Assembly: GCA_002331565.1 (NCBI GenBank)
Contig: DCZC01000015.1
Span: 1 to 6,573 of the forward strand
DNA length: 6,573 nucleotides
Origin: Gemmatimonas sp. UBA2094
GTDB taxonomy: Bacteria > Gemmatimonadota > Gemmatimonadetes > Gemmatimonadales > Gemmatimonadaceae
Direction of reading: 5' to 3'
Shown one piece after another: positions 1 through 6,549 of the stretch (its first letter is position 1; every line of letters starts with the position of its first letter). The notes under the pieces were generated by a model. The model was given only the letters and a program-made list of their open reading frames with translations. It made no database searches and was not told where the DNA came from. A program made the position numbers and the translations under genes.

Positions 1-563
1 CACGTACCGCGCGATGAAGTGGCGCACGGCGTGCGTTGGCTGAATCCCGGCTGCATCACCCGCCCCAATCGCGGCGCGCCGGCGAGCTTCGCCTGCACCA
101 GCGCCTCTCCCACCCCGAACCACGCCGCACGGAGGCGGGTGCGCTGGCGATCGCACCAGTGTTCGAAGGGCGCGCTGCCCGACGAAGCGAAATCGGCGAT
201 GAAGTGGCCGCCGTACGTGCGCCACGCCTCCTCCAGCCGCCCCTGTTCACATGCCTCGTCGAAGTGCAGGCGATCCACCGCAATGGGGGCGGCGAGCGTG
301 AGGTATTCGCCGTCGGCCACGAGCACGTCGCCGACTTTTTGCCGGAGTGCAAACAGGGTTTGGCGGAGGGTGCGCCGCGCCCGTTCGGGCGCGAGGTTCT
401 GCCAGAGCAAGTCGGCGAGGTGATCACGCGACACCCGCCCACCCGGTGCCAGGGCGATGTAGGCGAGCATGGCGAGCGGCTTCTGTGGGCCCATGAGGCG
501 CACCGGATGACCGTCTTCGCCAGGGGCGAGCAATTCGAACGTACCGAGCGTCCGGAGGAGCAT
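1..563 (-). CDS. SARP/BTAD-family transcriptional regulator, C-terminus beyond window
   Basis: Partial gene; about 187 codons are visible before it leaves the left edge. Residues 1-90 look like the OmpR/SARP winged-helix DNA-binding domain: a beta-rich LRTLGTFELL start, a QKPLAMLAYIAL helix, a recognition region with the family-typical SRDHLADLLW and ERARRTLRQTLFALR, and a wing ending in DGEYLTL. Residues 93-160 match the start of a bacterial transcriptional activation domain (VDRLHFDEACEQGRLEEAW, YGGHFIADF, FEHWCDRQRTRLR). Such proteins are DNA-binding activators; the target is unknown. Two starts are possible: ATG at 578 or ATG at 563. I favour 563 because it puts the family motif at residue 3 and a CATACT box exactly six bases upstream. 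ATG 578 has a G-rich GGGGGA directly abutting it, too close for a good ribosome site. The last 25 or so residues look unlike the family, so a frame change near position 60 is possible. Family call is from motifs alone. Confidence 0.85.
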   Translation of the reverse strand, partial: MLLRTLGTFELLAPGEDGHPVRLMGPQKPLAMLAYIALAPGGRVSRDHLADLLWQNLAPERARRTLRQTLFALRQKVGDVLVADGEYLTLAAPIAVDRLHFDEACEQGRLEEAWRTYGGHFIADFASSGSAPFEHWCDRQRTRLRAAWFGVGEALVQAKLAGAPRLGRVMQPGFSQRTPCATSSRGT

Positions 564-569
564 TCGGGC

Positions 570-615
570 AGTATGCATTCCCCCGTCAGTCGTCCGTCAT
601 CCGTCCGTCAGCACG
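570..615 (-). promoter_or_regulatory. Candidate SARP-type operator and promoter: three 11-bp-spaced direct repeats
   Basis: Read on the minus strand, TGACGG occurs at 610-605, 599-594 and 588-583, exactly 11 bp apart. A degenerate TGACT lies 12 bp further upstream at 622-618, inside a TTGACT that resembles a -35 box. The full 11-bp units at 594-604 and 583-593 agree at 9 of 11 positions. A CATACT hexamer (575-570) lies 7 bp after the last repeat and six bases before ATG 563. Known SARP regulators bind direct repeats at 11-bp spacing about 8 bp upstream of the -10, so this fits self-regulation. The repeats could also be simple low-complexity spacer DNA. Confidence 0.45.
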
Positions 616-642
616 CTAGTCAAGCAATTGTGAAACGTACAC

Positions 643-999
643 TTAGCCAACCCACAGTTTCACGGCCATAATGACCATGAGCACAGCGAACGCCTTGCGA
701 AGCAGGTCGCCGTCCATGTTGGTGGAGAGCCAGCTGCCCGCGAAGGCGCCGGCCGCCATGCCCACGGCGATGAACAGGGCATCGCGAACGTGCAGATGGC
801 CGGCACGATAGTAGTTGAGCGCACCCACGGCGGCGCCGAACGGCAGCACGAGCGCCGCGAGCGAGGTGCCCGCTGCCTGCTGCGGCGACATCTTGGCGAA
901 GTACAGGAGCGCCGGCACGATCACGATACCGCCGCCGATGCCGAAGAGGCCCGACAGCACCCCAGCACCGAGCCCGATTGCGACGAGGAGGAGAGTCAT
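643..999 (-). CDS. Half-size TauE/SafE (TSUP) family membrane transporter
   Basis: 118 residues, almost all hydrophobic. The N-terminal signature GLFGIGGGIVIVPAL (about residues 17-31) is the glycine-rich motif of the TauE/SafE (TSUP, formerly DUF81) family, whose studied members are linked to export or import of sulfite, sulfoacetate and other sulfur or organic anions. Four membrane segments are likely, at roughly residues 3-33, 44-62, 73-91 and 101-117. Most family members are about 250 residues with two such halves; this one has a single half, so it probably works as an oligomer. The open frame ends cleanly at TAA with no sign of a broken second half. ATG 999 is preceded by TGC-TATCGT (1014-1006), an extended -10 box exactly six bases upstream, and there is no clear Shine-Dalgarno sequence. 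The regulator gene follows 64-79 bp downstream on the same strand, so the two may be co-transcribed. Substrate is unknown. Confidence 0.85.
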   Translation of the reverse strand: MTLLLVAIGLGAGVLSGLFGIGGGIVIVPALLYFAKMSPQQAAGTSLAALVLPFGAAVGALNYYRAGHLHVRDALFIAVGMAAGAFAGSWLSTNMDGDLLRKAFAVLMVIMAVKLWVG

Positions 1000-1005
1000 G
1001 CGAAA

Positions 1006-1014
1006 ACGATAGCA
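1006..1014 (-). promoter_or_regulatory. Extended -10 promoter element for the TSUP gene
   Basis: On the minus strand TGC precedes TATCGT (1011-1006), giving the TGnTAnnnT form of an extended -10. Six bases separate the hexamer from ATG 999, the spacing expected if transcription starts at the A of the start codon. No convincing -35 is present, which fits an extended -10 promoter. Confidence 0.45.
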
Positions 1015-1016
1015 CC

Positions 1017-1022
1017 TATATT
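1017..1022 (+). promoter_or_regulatory. -10 element (TATATT) for the M42 peptidase gene
   Basis: TATATT lies exactly six bases before ATG 1029, so a transcript would begin at the start codon. It is the best -10 match in the window. The -35 region (about 993-999) falls on the start codon of the divergent gene and is only a weak match. No Shine-Dalgarno sequence lies before 1029. Confidence 0.5.
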
Positions 1023-1028
1023 TCGCAA

Positions 1029-2114
<1,086 letters not shown>

Positions 2115-2126
2115 TTTCCGAGATCT

Positions 2127-2161
2127 GAGGCCCCGAGGGGGCGCGATCGCCTCTCGCTTTT
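2127..2161 (+). terminator. Possible weak intrinsic terminator after the M42 gene
   Basis: GAGGC (2127-2131) can pair with GCCTC (2149-2153), followed after four bases by TTTT (2158-2161). An alternative tighter hairpin is GCCCC-GAG-GGGGC (2130-2142). The T run is short and overlaps the next promoter box, so termination is uncertain. Confidence 0.3.
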
Positions 2162-2166
2162 ATGTT
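2161..2166 (+). promoter_or_regulatory. -10 element (TATGTT) for the alpha/beta hydrolase gene
   Basis: TATGTT ends six bases before ATG 2173, the same geometry as for three other genes here. No Shine-Dalgarno sequence is visible in the intervening TCGGCC or just upstream. No clear -35 at 17 bp. Confidence 0.4.
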
Positions 2167-2172
2167 TCGGCC

Positions 2173-3015
2173 ATGGATTCCGGCTTCACGACCCACACTC
2201 CCGTTCCCCTGTTCTTCCGCGCCGACGGCGAGGGCTCGCCGGTGCTGCTACTGCATGGCGGGCCGGGAGCGCATCACGACTACCTGTATCCGCAGATGCT
2301 CGCGCTCACGAAGCGGCATCGGGTCATCACGTATGACCAACGGGGTGGTGGGCAATCGAAGACGGACGATCCCACCCCCATCACGTGGCGCACGCAGGTG
2401 GACGACCTGGCCACCGTGATCGGCGAGTTCGGCCCGCGTGAGGGACTCACGCTGGTGGGGTACTCGTGGGGAGCGCTGCTGGCCATGCTCTACGCGATTC
2501 AGTGTACCGTGGACCCGACGCTGCCCGTGCCGCGTCGCATGGTGCTGATTTCACCGGCGCCGATCAGTCGTGCGTGGCGCGACCAGTTCGAGGCGACGCT
2601 CGCCGAGCGCGGACGCCGCGATGTCATTACCGCCATGCGCGCGGAACTGGCGGCTTCGGGATTGCAGGAGCGGGACCCGTCGGCATACCGGCAGCGTGGC
2701 TTCGAGTTGAGTGTGGCTGGCTATTTCGCCGACCCGCACAAGGCCGTGGCACTCACGCCGTTCCGGGTCACCGGGAAGGTGCAACAGAGCGTGTGGCAGT
2801 CCCTTGGCGATTTCGATCTCACGTCGTCGCTGCGTGCCGTACGGATTCCCACGCTCGTCATTCACGGGATGGACGACCCCATTCCGCTCGCGTCCGCCGA
2901 GGCGGCCGCCGACGCGCTTGGCGCCGAGTTGGTGATGCTGGAGGAGTGCGGGCACGTGCCGTACGTTGAGCGTCCAGCGCCACTGTTCGCCGCCATCGAA
3001 AGTTTCCTCGGCTGA
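2173..3015 (+). CDS. Alpha/beta hydrolase, S33 proline iminopeptidase-like
   Basis: 280 residues, the full length of a single alpha/beta-hydrolase domain, with no signal peptide or membrane segment. The oxyanion motif HGGPG is at residues 28-32, followed by YDQRGGGQS (54-62), a hallmark of the S33 proline iminopeptidase group. The nucleophile elbow G-Y-S-W-G places the catalytic serine at S98. The acid is D235 in HGMDDPIP, and the histidine is H261 in ECGHVPY. The cap region at about residues 130-215 is the part that varies and sets specificity. The likely role is release of N-terminal proline or hydrolysis of a small ester or amide in the cytoplasm. It follows the M42 aminopeptidase after 58 bp, consistent with peptide breakdown, but has its own apparent promoter. 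General S33-like assignment is secure; the exact substrate is not, and esterases and haloperoxidase-like enzymes share this layout. Confidence 0.88.
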   Translation: MDSGFTTHTPVPLFFRADGEGSPVLLLHGGPGAHHDYLYPQMLALTKRHRVITYDQRGGGQSKTDDPTPITWRTQVDDLATVIGEFGPREGLTLVGYSWGALLAMLYAIQCTVDPTLPVPRRMVLISPAPISRAWRDQFEATLAERGRRDVITAMRAELAASGLQERDPSAYRQRGFELSVAGYFADPHKAVALTPFRVTGKVQQSVWQSLGDFDLTSSLRAVRIPTLVIHGMDDPIPLASAEAAADALGAELVMLEECGHVPYVERPAPLFAAIESFLG

Positions 3016-3096
3016 CGCCGGGGGACGCCGAGCAGCCGCGCGTCCACGGCCCGCGGCAACGCACCCTCGAGCTGCGCGCCCAGGGTCGAGCGGCAA

Positions 3097-3115
3097 GCTG
3101 GCTCTCACATCCAGC
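3097..3115. promoter_or_regulatory. Inverted repeat GCTGG-N9-CCAGC upstream of polX
   Basis: A perfect 5-bp dyad with a 9-base spacer, about 26-44 bases before the polX start codon and therefore over the expected -35 region. It could be a repressor site for the repair genes. A short dyad in GC-rich DNA can arise by chance. Confidence 0.2.
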
Positions 3116-3128
3116 CGCGGGCCAAGGC

Positions 3129-3134
3129 TAGATT
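3129..3134 (+). promoter_or_regulatory. -10 element (TAGATT) for polX-nth
   Basis: TAGATT ends six bases before ATG 3141, placing the predicted transcript start on the start codon. The intervening GGAAGC contains a GGAAG that sits only one base from ATG, too close for normal Shine-Dalgarno action. No good -35 is seen. Confidence 0.45.
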
Positions 3135-3140
3135 GGAAGC

Positions 3141-4892
3141 ATGAACTGCCGCGACGCTGCTCATGCGCTCTCCCAGATTTCCGTCCTGCTGGAACTGCAT
3201 CATGGGGACACGGATGCGGTGAAGGCCATGCAGACGGCGTCGCGCGTGGTGTCGGCGCTCGGGGACACGGAGTTGGGCGCTGCGCTCGAAGGTGCGTTGG
3301 CTGGAGCGGAGGCGCTCGCGCCGGCAGCACTCGAGGTCTTGCGCGACCTGATCGCGAGCAACAGCGCGTCGCTGCTCGAACGTCTGCAGGAAGAAATCCC
3401 CGAGGGACTCTTGGAGATGCTGCGGGTGCCCGGATTGGGTCCGGCACGCATCCGGTCGCTCTACGAGCATCTACACATCGAGTCACTGCTCGAACTCGAG
3501 CTCGCGGCCAACGACGGGCGACTCGCCGCGGTGCCGAAGTTCGGCGCCAAGACGGCCGACAAGGTGCGCAAGGCGCTCGCCGACCTCCGGGCCACTGGCG
3601 CCCACGTTCTGTGGCAGCATGCACGCGCCGAGGCGGAGCGGCTGGCAGCGATGATGCGCGCGCACCCCGATGTGCTGCGTCTCGAAATCGCCGGCTCGCT
3701 CCGGCGCTGCACGGAGCTCGTACGTGACGTGGACATCGTGGCCGCGGTGCGCGGCTCACCGAGTGTCGTGGCGGCTTCGCTGGCGCAGTCGTGCGGCGCA
3801 CAGGAGGTGGTGGGTGGCGGCGGCCGTACACTGTCACTGCGGCTCGACAACGGCGTGCGCGTGGATCTCGCCTGCGTGCGCCCCGAACAGTTCACGCTCG
3901 CGTGGTGGCGCGCCACCGGCAACGCCACGCACGTGCAGCAGGTCATTGCGCACGCCGCCGCGCTGGGGTACACCATGGCGCTCGACGAACTGCGTGATCG
4001 CACTGGCACCATCGTGCCCATTGCCGACGAGCCGGCTTTCTACGCGCGACTCGGGCTCATGTACGTGCCGCCGGAGCAGCGCGAGGGCGTTGGAGAAGTG
4101 GACGCGGCGGCGCGCGATGCCCTGCCCGTGGGCGTTGAGGAGGCCGATCTGCGCGGGGCGCTGCACTGCCACTCCCAGTACAGCGACGGCTCCACGAGCA
4201 TCGAGCAGATGGCCCGCGCCGCCAGGGCGCGCGGCCTGTGCTATCTGGGCGTGAGCGATCACTCGCAGTCCAACACGTACGCCGGCGGATTGTCGCGCGA
4301 CCGGATTCTCGAGCAGCACGCCGAGATCGACGCGATCAATGCGAAGTTCGCCGCGGAGGGTACCGATTTCCGGGTGCTCAAGGGCATCGAGGCGGACATT
4401 CTGCCGTGCGGACGCGTGGACTACGACGCGGCGTTTCTCGACCGCTTCGACTTCGTGATCGGCAGCGTGCACACGCGCTACGGCATGAACGCCGAGCAGA
4501 TGACCAATCGCGTGCTCAAGGCGCTGGACGATCCGCACCTCACCATCCTCGGTCATCCCACAGGGCGCTTGCTGCTCACGCGCGAGCCCTACGCCATCGA
4601 CCTCCACGCGGTCATCGAGAAGGCGGGGCGCGTGGGCGTGGCAATCGAACTCAACGCCGACCCGCACCGGCTCGACATCGACTGGAAGGCGTGTCGCATT
4701 GCCGCCGAGAAGGGGACGATGGTGAGCATCGGGCCCGATGCACACTCACCGCAGGGCTTCGAGAATCTCGAGCTCGGTGCGGCGATCGCGCGCAAGGGGT
4801 GGCTCGAGCCGCGGCATGTGCTGAACACACGCTCGGCCGATGAAGTGCTGGCGTTCGCGCGAGCGCGGCGTGCAGCGGCAAGTTCCGTCTAA
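3141..4892 (+). CDS. polX: DNA polymerase/3'-5' exonuclease PolX (polymerase X with PHP domain)
   Basis: 583 residues, the usual size for bacterial PolX, a gap-filling repair polymerase with a C-terminal metal-dependent exonuclease. A helix-hairpin-helix lies at about 94-111 (RVPGLGPARI), and a second related segment at about 129-146 (AVPKFGAKTADKV). The palm has GSLRR (185-189) and catalytic D196 and D198, with the third aspartate D242 in VRVDLACV. The PHP domain from about 338 onward has the full metal set: H342, H344, D349, H374, E417, H444, H472, D533 and H535. Both activities therefore look intact. The N-terminal 8-kDa region (1-85) is degenerate: the basic FRVRAYRRAAR-type helix reads GDTDAVKAMQTASR, and the first helix-hairpin-helix expected near residues 50-70 is not recognisable. 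The gene is followed after 17 bp by endonuclease III, pointing to base-excision repair in the cytoplasm. Confidence 0.96.
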   Translation: MNCRDAAHALSQISVLLELHHGDTDAVKAMQTASRVVSALGDTELGAALEGALAGAEALAPAALEVLRDLIASNSASLLERLQEEIPEGLLEMLRVPGLGPARIRSLYEHLHIESLLELELAANDGRLAAVPKFGAKTADKVRKALADLRATGAHVLWQHARAEAERLAAMMRAHPDVLRLEIAGSLRRCTELVRDVDIVAAVRGSPSVVAASLAQSCGAQEVVGGGGRTLSLRLDNGVRVDLACVRPEQFTLAWWRATGNATHVQQVIAHAAALGYTMALDELRDRTGTIVPIADEPAFYARLGLMYVPPEQREGVGEVDAAARDALPVGVEEADLRGALHCHSQYSDGSTSIEQMARAARARGLCYLGVSDHSQSNTYAGGLSRDRILEQHAEIDAINAKFAAEGTDFRVLKGIEADILPCGRVDYDAAFLDRFDFVIGSVHTRYGMNAEQMTNRVLKALDDPHLTILGHPTGRLLLTREPYAIDLHAVIEKAGRVGVAIELNADPHRLDIDWKACRIAAEKGTMVSIGPDAHSPQGFENLELGAAIARKGWLEPRHVLNTRSADEVLAFARARRAAASSV

Positions 4893-4909
4893 GACTTCAG
4901 GATCGAGTG

Positions 4910-5728
4910 ATGGCCCGTGGATCGAACAGCCCTCGTCAGCCGCTGAGCGTGAAGAAGCCGTCGAAAGTGGCGAAGCAGGCCGCGGCCCCCGAGAAATCGG
5001 CGGCGCCGAAGGCACGCAAGACGAGCAAGACGTACGGGCTCAAGCCCAGTCAGCGTGCCGCGCCGGTGGCGAAGAGCCCAAAGACGAAGGCCGACAAGCA
5101 GCGTGTGGCGGGTGTGGTGCTGGAGCGCCTCAAGACGGAGTATCCGGATGCGCACTGCGAGCTCGATCACACCAACGCGTTCGAGCTGTTGTGCGCCACG
5201 ATTCTGTCGGCGCAGTGCACCGACGTGCGCGTGAACATGGTGACGCCACAGCTCTTCAAGGCGTACCCCACGGCCGAGGCATTGAGCATCGCGAAGCTGG
5301 AGGACGTGGAGGAGATCGTGCGTACCACGGGTTTCTTCCGGGCGAAGGCGAAGAGTCTCGTGGGCATGGCCAACCGGTTGGTGGATCTGCATGGCGGGGA
5401 CGTGCCGCGCACGATTGCCGAGCTGGTACCGCTGCCCGGGGTGGGCCGGAAGACGGCCAACGTGATCCTCGGCAACGCCTTCGACATCAACGAAGGGATC
5501 GTGGTGGACACGCACGTGCAGCGGCTGTCACGACGGTTGGGGCTGACGCGAGAGCCCGACCCGATCGGCATCGAGAAGGAGCTGATGCCGCTCTTCCCGC
5601 AGCAGGACTGGGCGCTGCTCAGTCACCTGCTCATCTGGCACGGGCGGCGCACCTGCTTCGCGCGCAAGCCGGAGTGCGGGCGGTGTGTGGTGGCCGACGT
5701 GTGCCCGAGTGCGGGGGCGGCCGAGTAG
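4910..5728 (+). CDS. nth: Endonuclease III (DNA glycosylase/AP lyase)
   Basis: 272 residues from ATG 4910. It removes oxidised pyrimidines and cleaves the resulting abasic site. The helix-hairpin-helix LPGVGRKTANV (175-185) carries catalytic K181, and IVVDTHVQRL gives the catalytic D200. A C-x6-C-x2-C-x5-C iron-sulfur motif uses C249, C256, C259 and C265. The catalytic core begins near residue 63; before it lies a tail of about 60 residues rich in Lys, Ala, Pro and Ser, absent from the 211-residue E. coli enzyme. Third-position G/C bias continues through the tail, so it appears to be coding. AGGA (4899-4902) lies seven bases before ATG, a better-placed ribosome site than for the adjacent GTG at 4907. 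This is the one gene here with a clear Shine-Dalgarno, as expected for the second gene of an operon. It lies 17 bp after polX. Confidence 0.95.
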   Translation: MARGSNSPRQPLSVKKPSKVAKQAAAPEKSAAPKARKTSKTYGLKPSQRAAPVAKSPKTKADKQRVAGVVLERLKTEYPDAHCELDHTNAFELLCATILSAQCTDVRVNMVTPQLFKAYPTAEALSIAKLEDVEEIVRTTGFFRAKAKSLVGMANRLVDLHGGDVPRTIAELVPLPGVGRKTANVILGNAFDINEGIVVDTHVQRLSRRLGLTREPDPIGIEKELMPLFPQQDWALLSHLLIWHGRRTCFARKPECGRCVVADVCPSAGAAE

Positions 5729-5731
5729 GTT

Positions 5732-5737
5732 TACATT
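5732..5737 (+). promoter_or_regulatory. Possible -10 element (TACATT) for the cyclophilin gene
   Basis: TACATT follows the nth stop codon by three bases and fits TAnnnT. Transcription would start near 5744, leaving a leader of about 30 bases before GTG 5774, unlike the leaderless layout of the other genes. No clear -35, and read-through from nth is equally possible. Confidence 0.35.
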
Positions 5738-5773
5738 GAAGCCAATTCCGTTTCACCCTATCCCGAGATCATC

Positions 5774-6235
5774 GTGACCAAGCTGGCCACTTTCGAAACG
5801 AACAAGGGCACCATCGTCGCCGAACTGTATGCCGGCGAGGCGCCGATCACGGTCGAGAATTTCGAGAAGCTCGCCAACAGCGGCTTCTATGACGGCATCA
5901 AGTTCCACCGCGTGATCCCCGACTTCGTCGTGCAGGGCGGCTGCCCGCACACGAAGGATGGCAAGGGTCCCGTGGGCACGGGCGGCCCGGGCTGGCGCAT
6001 CAAGTGCGAAACGGTCGGCAACCCCCACAAGCACAAGGTCGGCGCCCTCTCGATGGCGCACGCCGGCAAGGATACGGGCGGCAGCCAGTTCTTCATCGTG
6101 CTGAGCGAGCCCAACACCCGCCACCTCAACGGGGTGCACACGGTGTTCGGTCAGGTGACGCAGGGACTGGAGATCCTGCCGTCCATCGCGCAGAATGATC
6201 ACATGGTATCGGTACGGGTGGCGGACGCCGATTAA
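5774..6235 (+). CDS. Cyclophilin-type peptidyl-prolyl cis-trans isomerase, cytoplasmic
   Basis: 153 residues, a single cyclophilin domain without signal peptide, so it should act in the cytoplasm like E. coli PpiB, speeding proline isomerisation during folding. The core motif [13 protein letters not shown] gives the catalytic R46 with F51 and Q54. GSQFFIVL (103-110) supplies Q105 and F107, and H122 in [10 protein letters not shown] matches the active-site histidine. Compared with human cyclophilin A, M61 is replaced by V52, and the tryptophan that contacts cyclosporin (W121) by H117, so strong drug binding is unlikely. The loop PGWRIKCE replaces the commoner PGYTFKDE-type sequence. The start is GTG, with weak GAGAT upstream (5765-5769); no in-frame ATG lies nearby. 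It begins 45 bp after nth, and functional linkage to repair is not implied. Confidence 0.94.
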   Translation: MTKLATFETNKGTIVAELYAGEAPITVENFEKLANSGFYDGIKFHRVIPDFVVQGGCPHTKDGKGPVGTGGPGWRIKCETVGNPHKHKVGALSMAHAGKDTGGSQFFIVLSEPNTRHLNGVHTVFGQVTQGLEILPSIAQNDHMVSVRVADAD

Positions 6236-6253
6236 CGGCGCGGGCCACGACGT

Positions 6254-6281
6254 ACAGACGGCAGGAACGACAGACGGCAGG
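6254..6281. repeat. Two 12-bp direct repeats ACAGACGGCAGG
   Basis: Identical copies lie at 6254-6265 and 6270-6281, 16 bp apart. A third partial copy in inverted orientation (CCGTCTG, 6304-6310) helps form a hairpin. The unit resembles the CTGACGG repeats upstream of the SARP-type gene, differing at one base in seven, which suggests a spacer-repeat family in this genome. Confidence 0.6.
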
Positions 6282-6310
6282 TGGCAGGCCTTCGCCGGCA
6301 CCGCCGTCTG
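6271..6310. other. Intergenic hairpin between the cyclophilin and small membrane protein genes
   Basis: CAGACGGC (6271-6278) pairs perfectly with GCCGTCTG (6303-6310). Inside, after a bulged A, GGTG (6280-6283) pairs with CACC (6299-6302), and GGC-CTTC-GCC (6287-6296) closes the tip. No T run follows, so it is not a typical intrinsic terminator. It may protect the upstream mRNA end or simply reflect inverted repeats. Confidence 0.4.
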
Positions 6311-6337
6311 ACCCACTCACTCCCCTGGGTAATCACT

Positions 6338-6523
6338 ATGGCTGGACACCAACACGACACCAACCCCGACATCGGGCCCGCGTTCACCGGCCTGATCGGC
6401 GGGGCGATCCTCCTCGGCGCGATTCTCTACGGCGTGGTGCAGTGGACCAACGGCCGCTTCGAGGAGCACGAGGCGGGCGAAAAGAAAGCGGCGATTACCG
6501 TGGAAATCCCGGCTCGCGCCTGA
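6338..6523 (+). CDS. Small single-pass membrane protein, function unknown
   Basis: 61 residues. A polar N-terminus with histidines (MAGHQHDTNPD) is followed by one strong membrane helix at about residues 14-36 (AFTGLIGGAILLGAILYGVV) and a charged tail of 25 residues rich in Glu and Lys (FEEHEAGEKK). The frame is open further upstream to an ATG at 6281, but that extension crosses the intergenic hairpin and is arginine-rich, so ATG 6338 is preferred. I see neither a strong Shine-Dalgarno nor a TAnnnT box at the leaderless position. A strong hairpin follows 26 bp after the stop, so it ends a transcript. I do not recognise the family. The size and layout are like small accessory subunits of membrane complexes, but nothing here identifies a partner. 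Confidence 0.7.
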   Translation: MAGHQHDTNPDIGPAFTGLIGGAILLGAILYGVVQWTNGRFEEHEAGEKKAAITVEIPARA

Positions 6524-6549
6524 TTCCTGAAACAAGAACGTTGTAACAA

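Noticed and set aside
618..623. TTGACT as the -35 box of a conventional promoter for the regulator gene
   Set aside because: No TAnnnT hexamer occurs 16-18 bp downstream; the sequence there is the TGACGG repeat array. It may instead be a degenerate repeat copy.
36..671. Open frame of 211 codons on the plus strand
   Set aside because: Lies antisense to the SARP-type gene, whose winged-helix and BTAD motifs are clear; the plus-strand product has no motif and crosses the repeat-rich spacer.
978..1028. Upstream in-frame ATG extending the M42 peptidase by 17 residues
   Set aside because: Would overlap the divergent transporter gene; the added residues do not fit the family, and ATG 1029 has a well-placed TATATT box.
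2143..2150. GCGATCGC palindrome as a special site
   Set aside because: A single 8-bp palindrome in GC-rich DNA with no other copy supporting a role.
3035..3057. GCCGCG/CGCGGC hairpin after the alpha/beta hydrolase as a terminator
   Set aside because: Stem of only 6 bp with an 11-base loop and no T run; expected often in DNA this rich in GC.
2551..3837. Open frame of 428 codons on the minus strand
   Set aside because: It runs antisense across the alpha/beta hydrolase and polX, is dominated by Arg, Pro and Ala without any domain motif, and is a by-product of GC-rich codon bias.
3834..4745. Open frame of 303 codons on the minus strand opposite polX
   Set aside because: Mirrors the PHP-domain coding sequence and has no recognisable domain or start signal.
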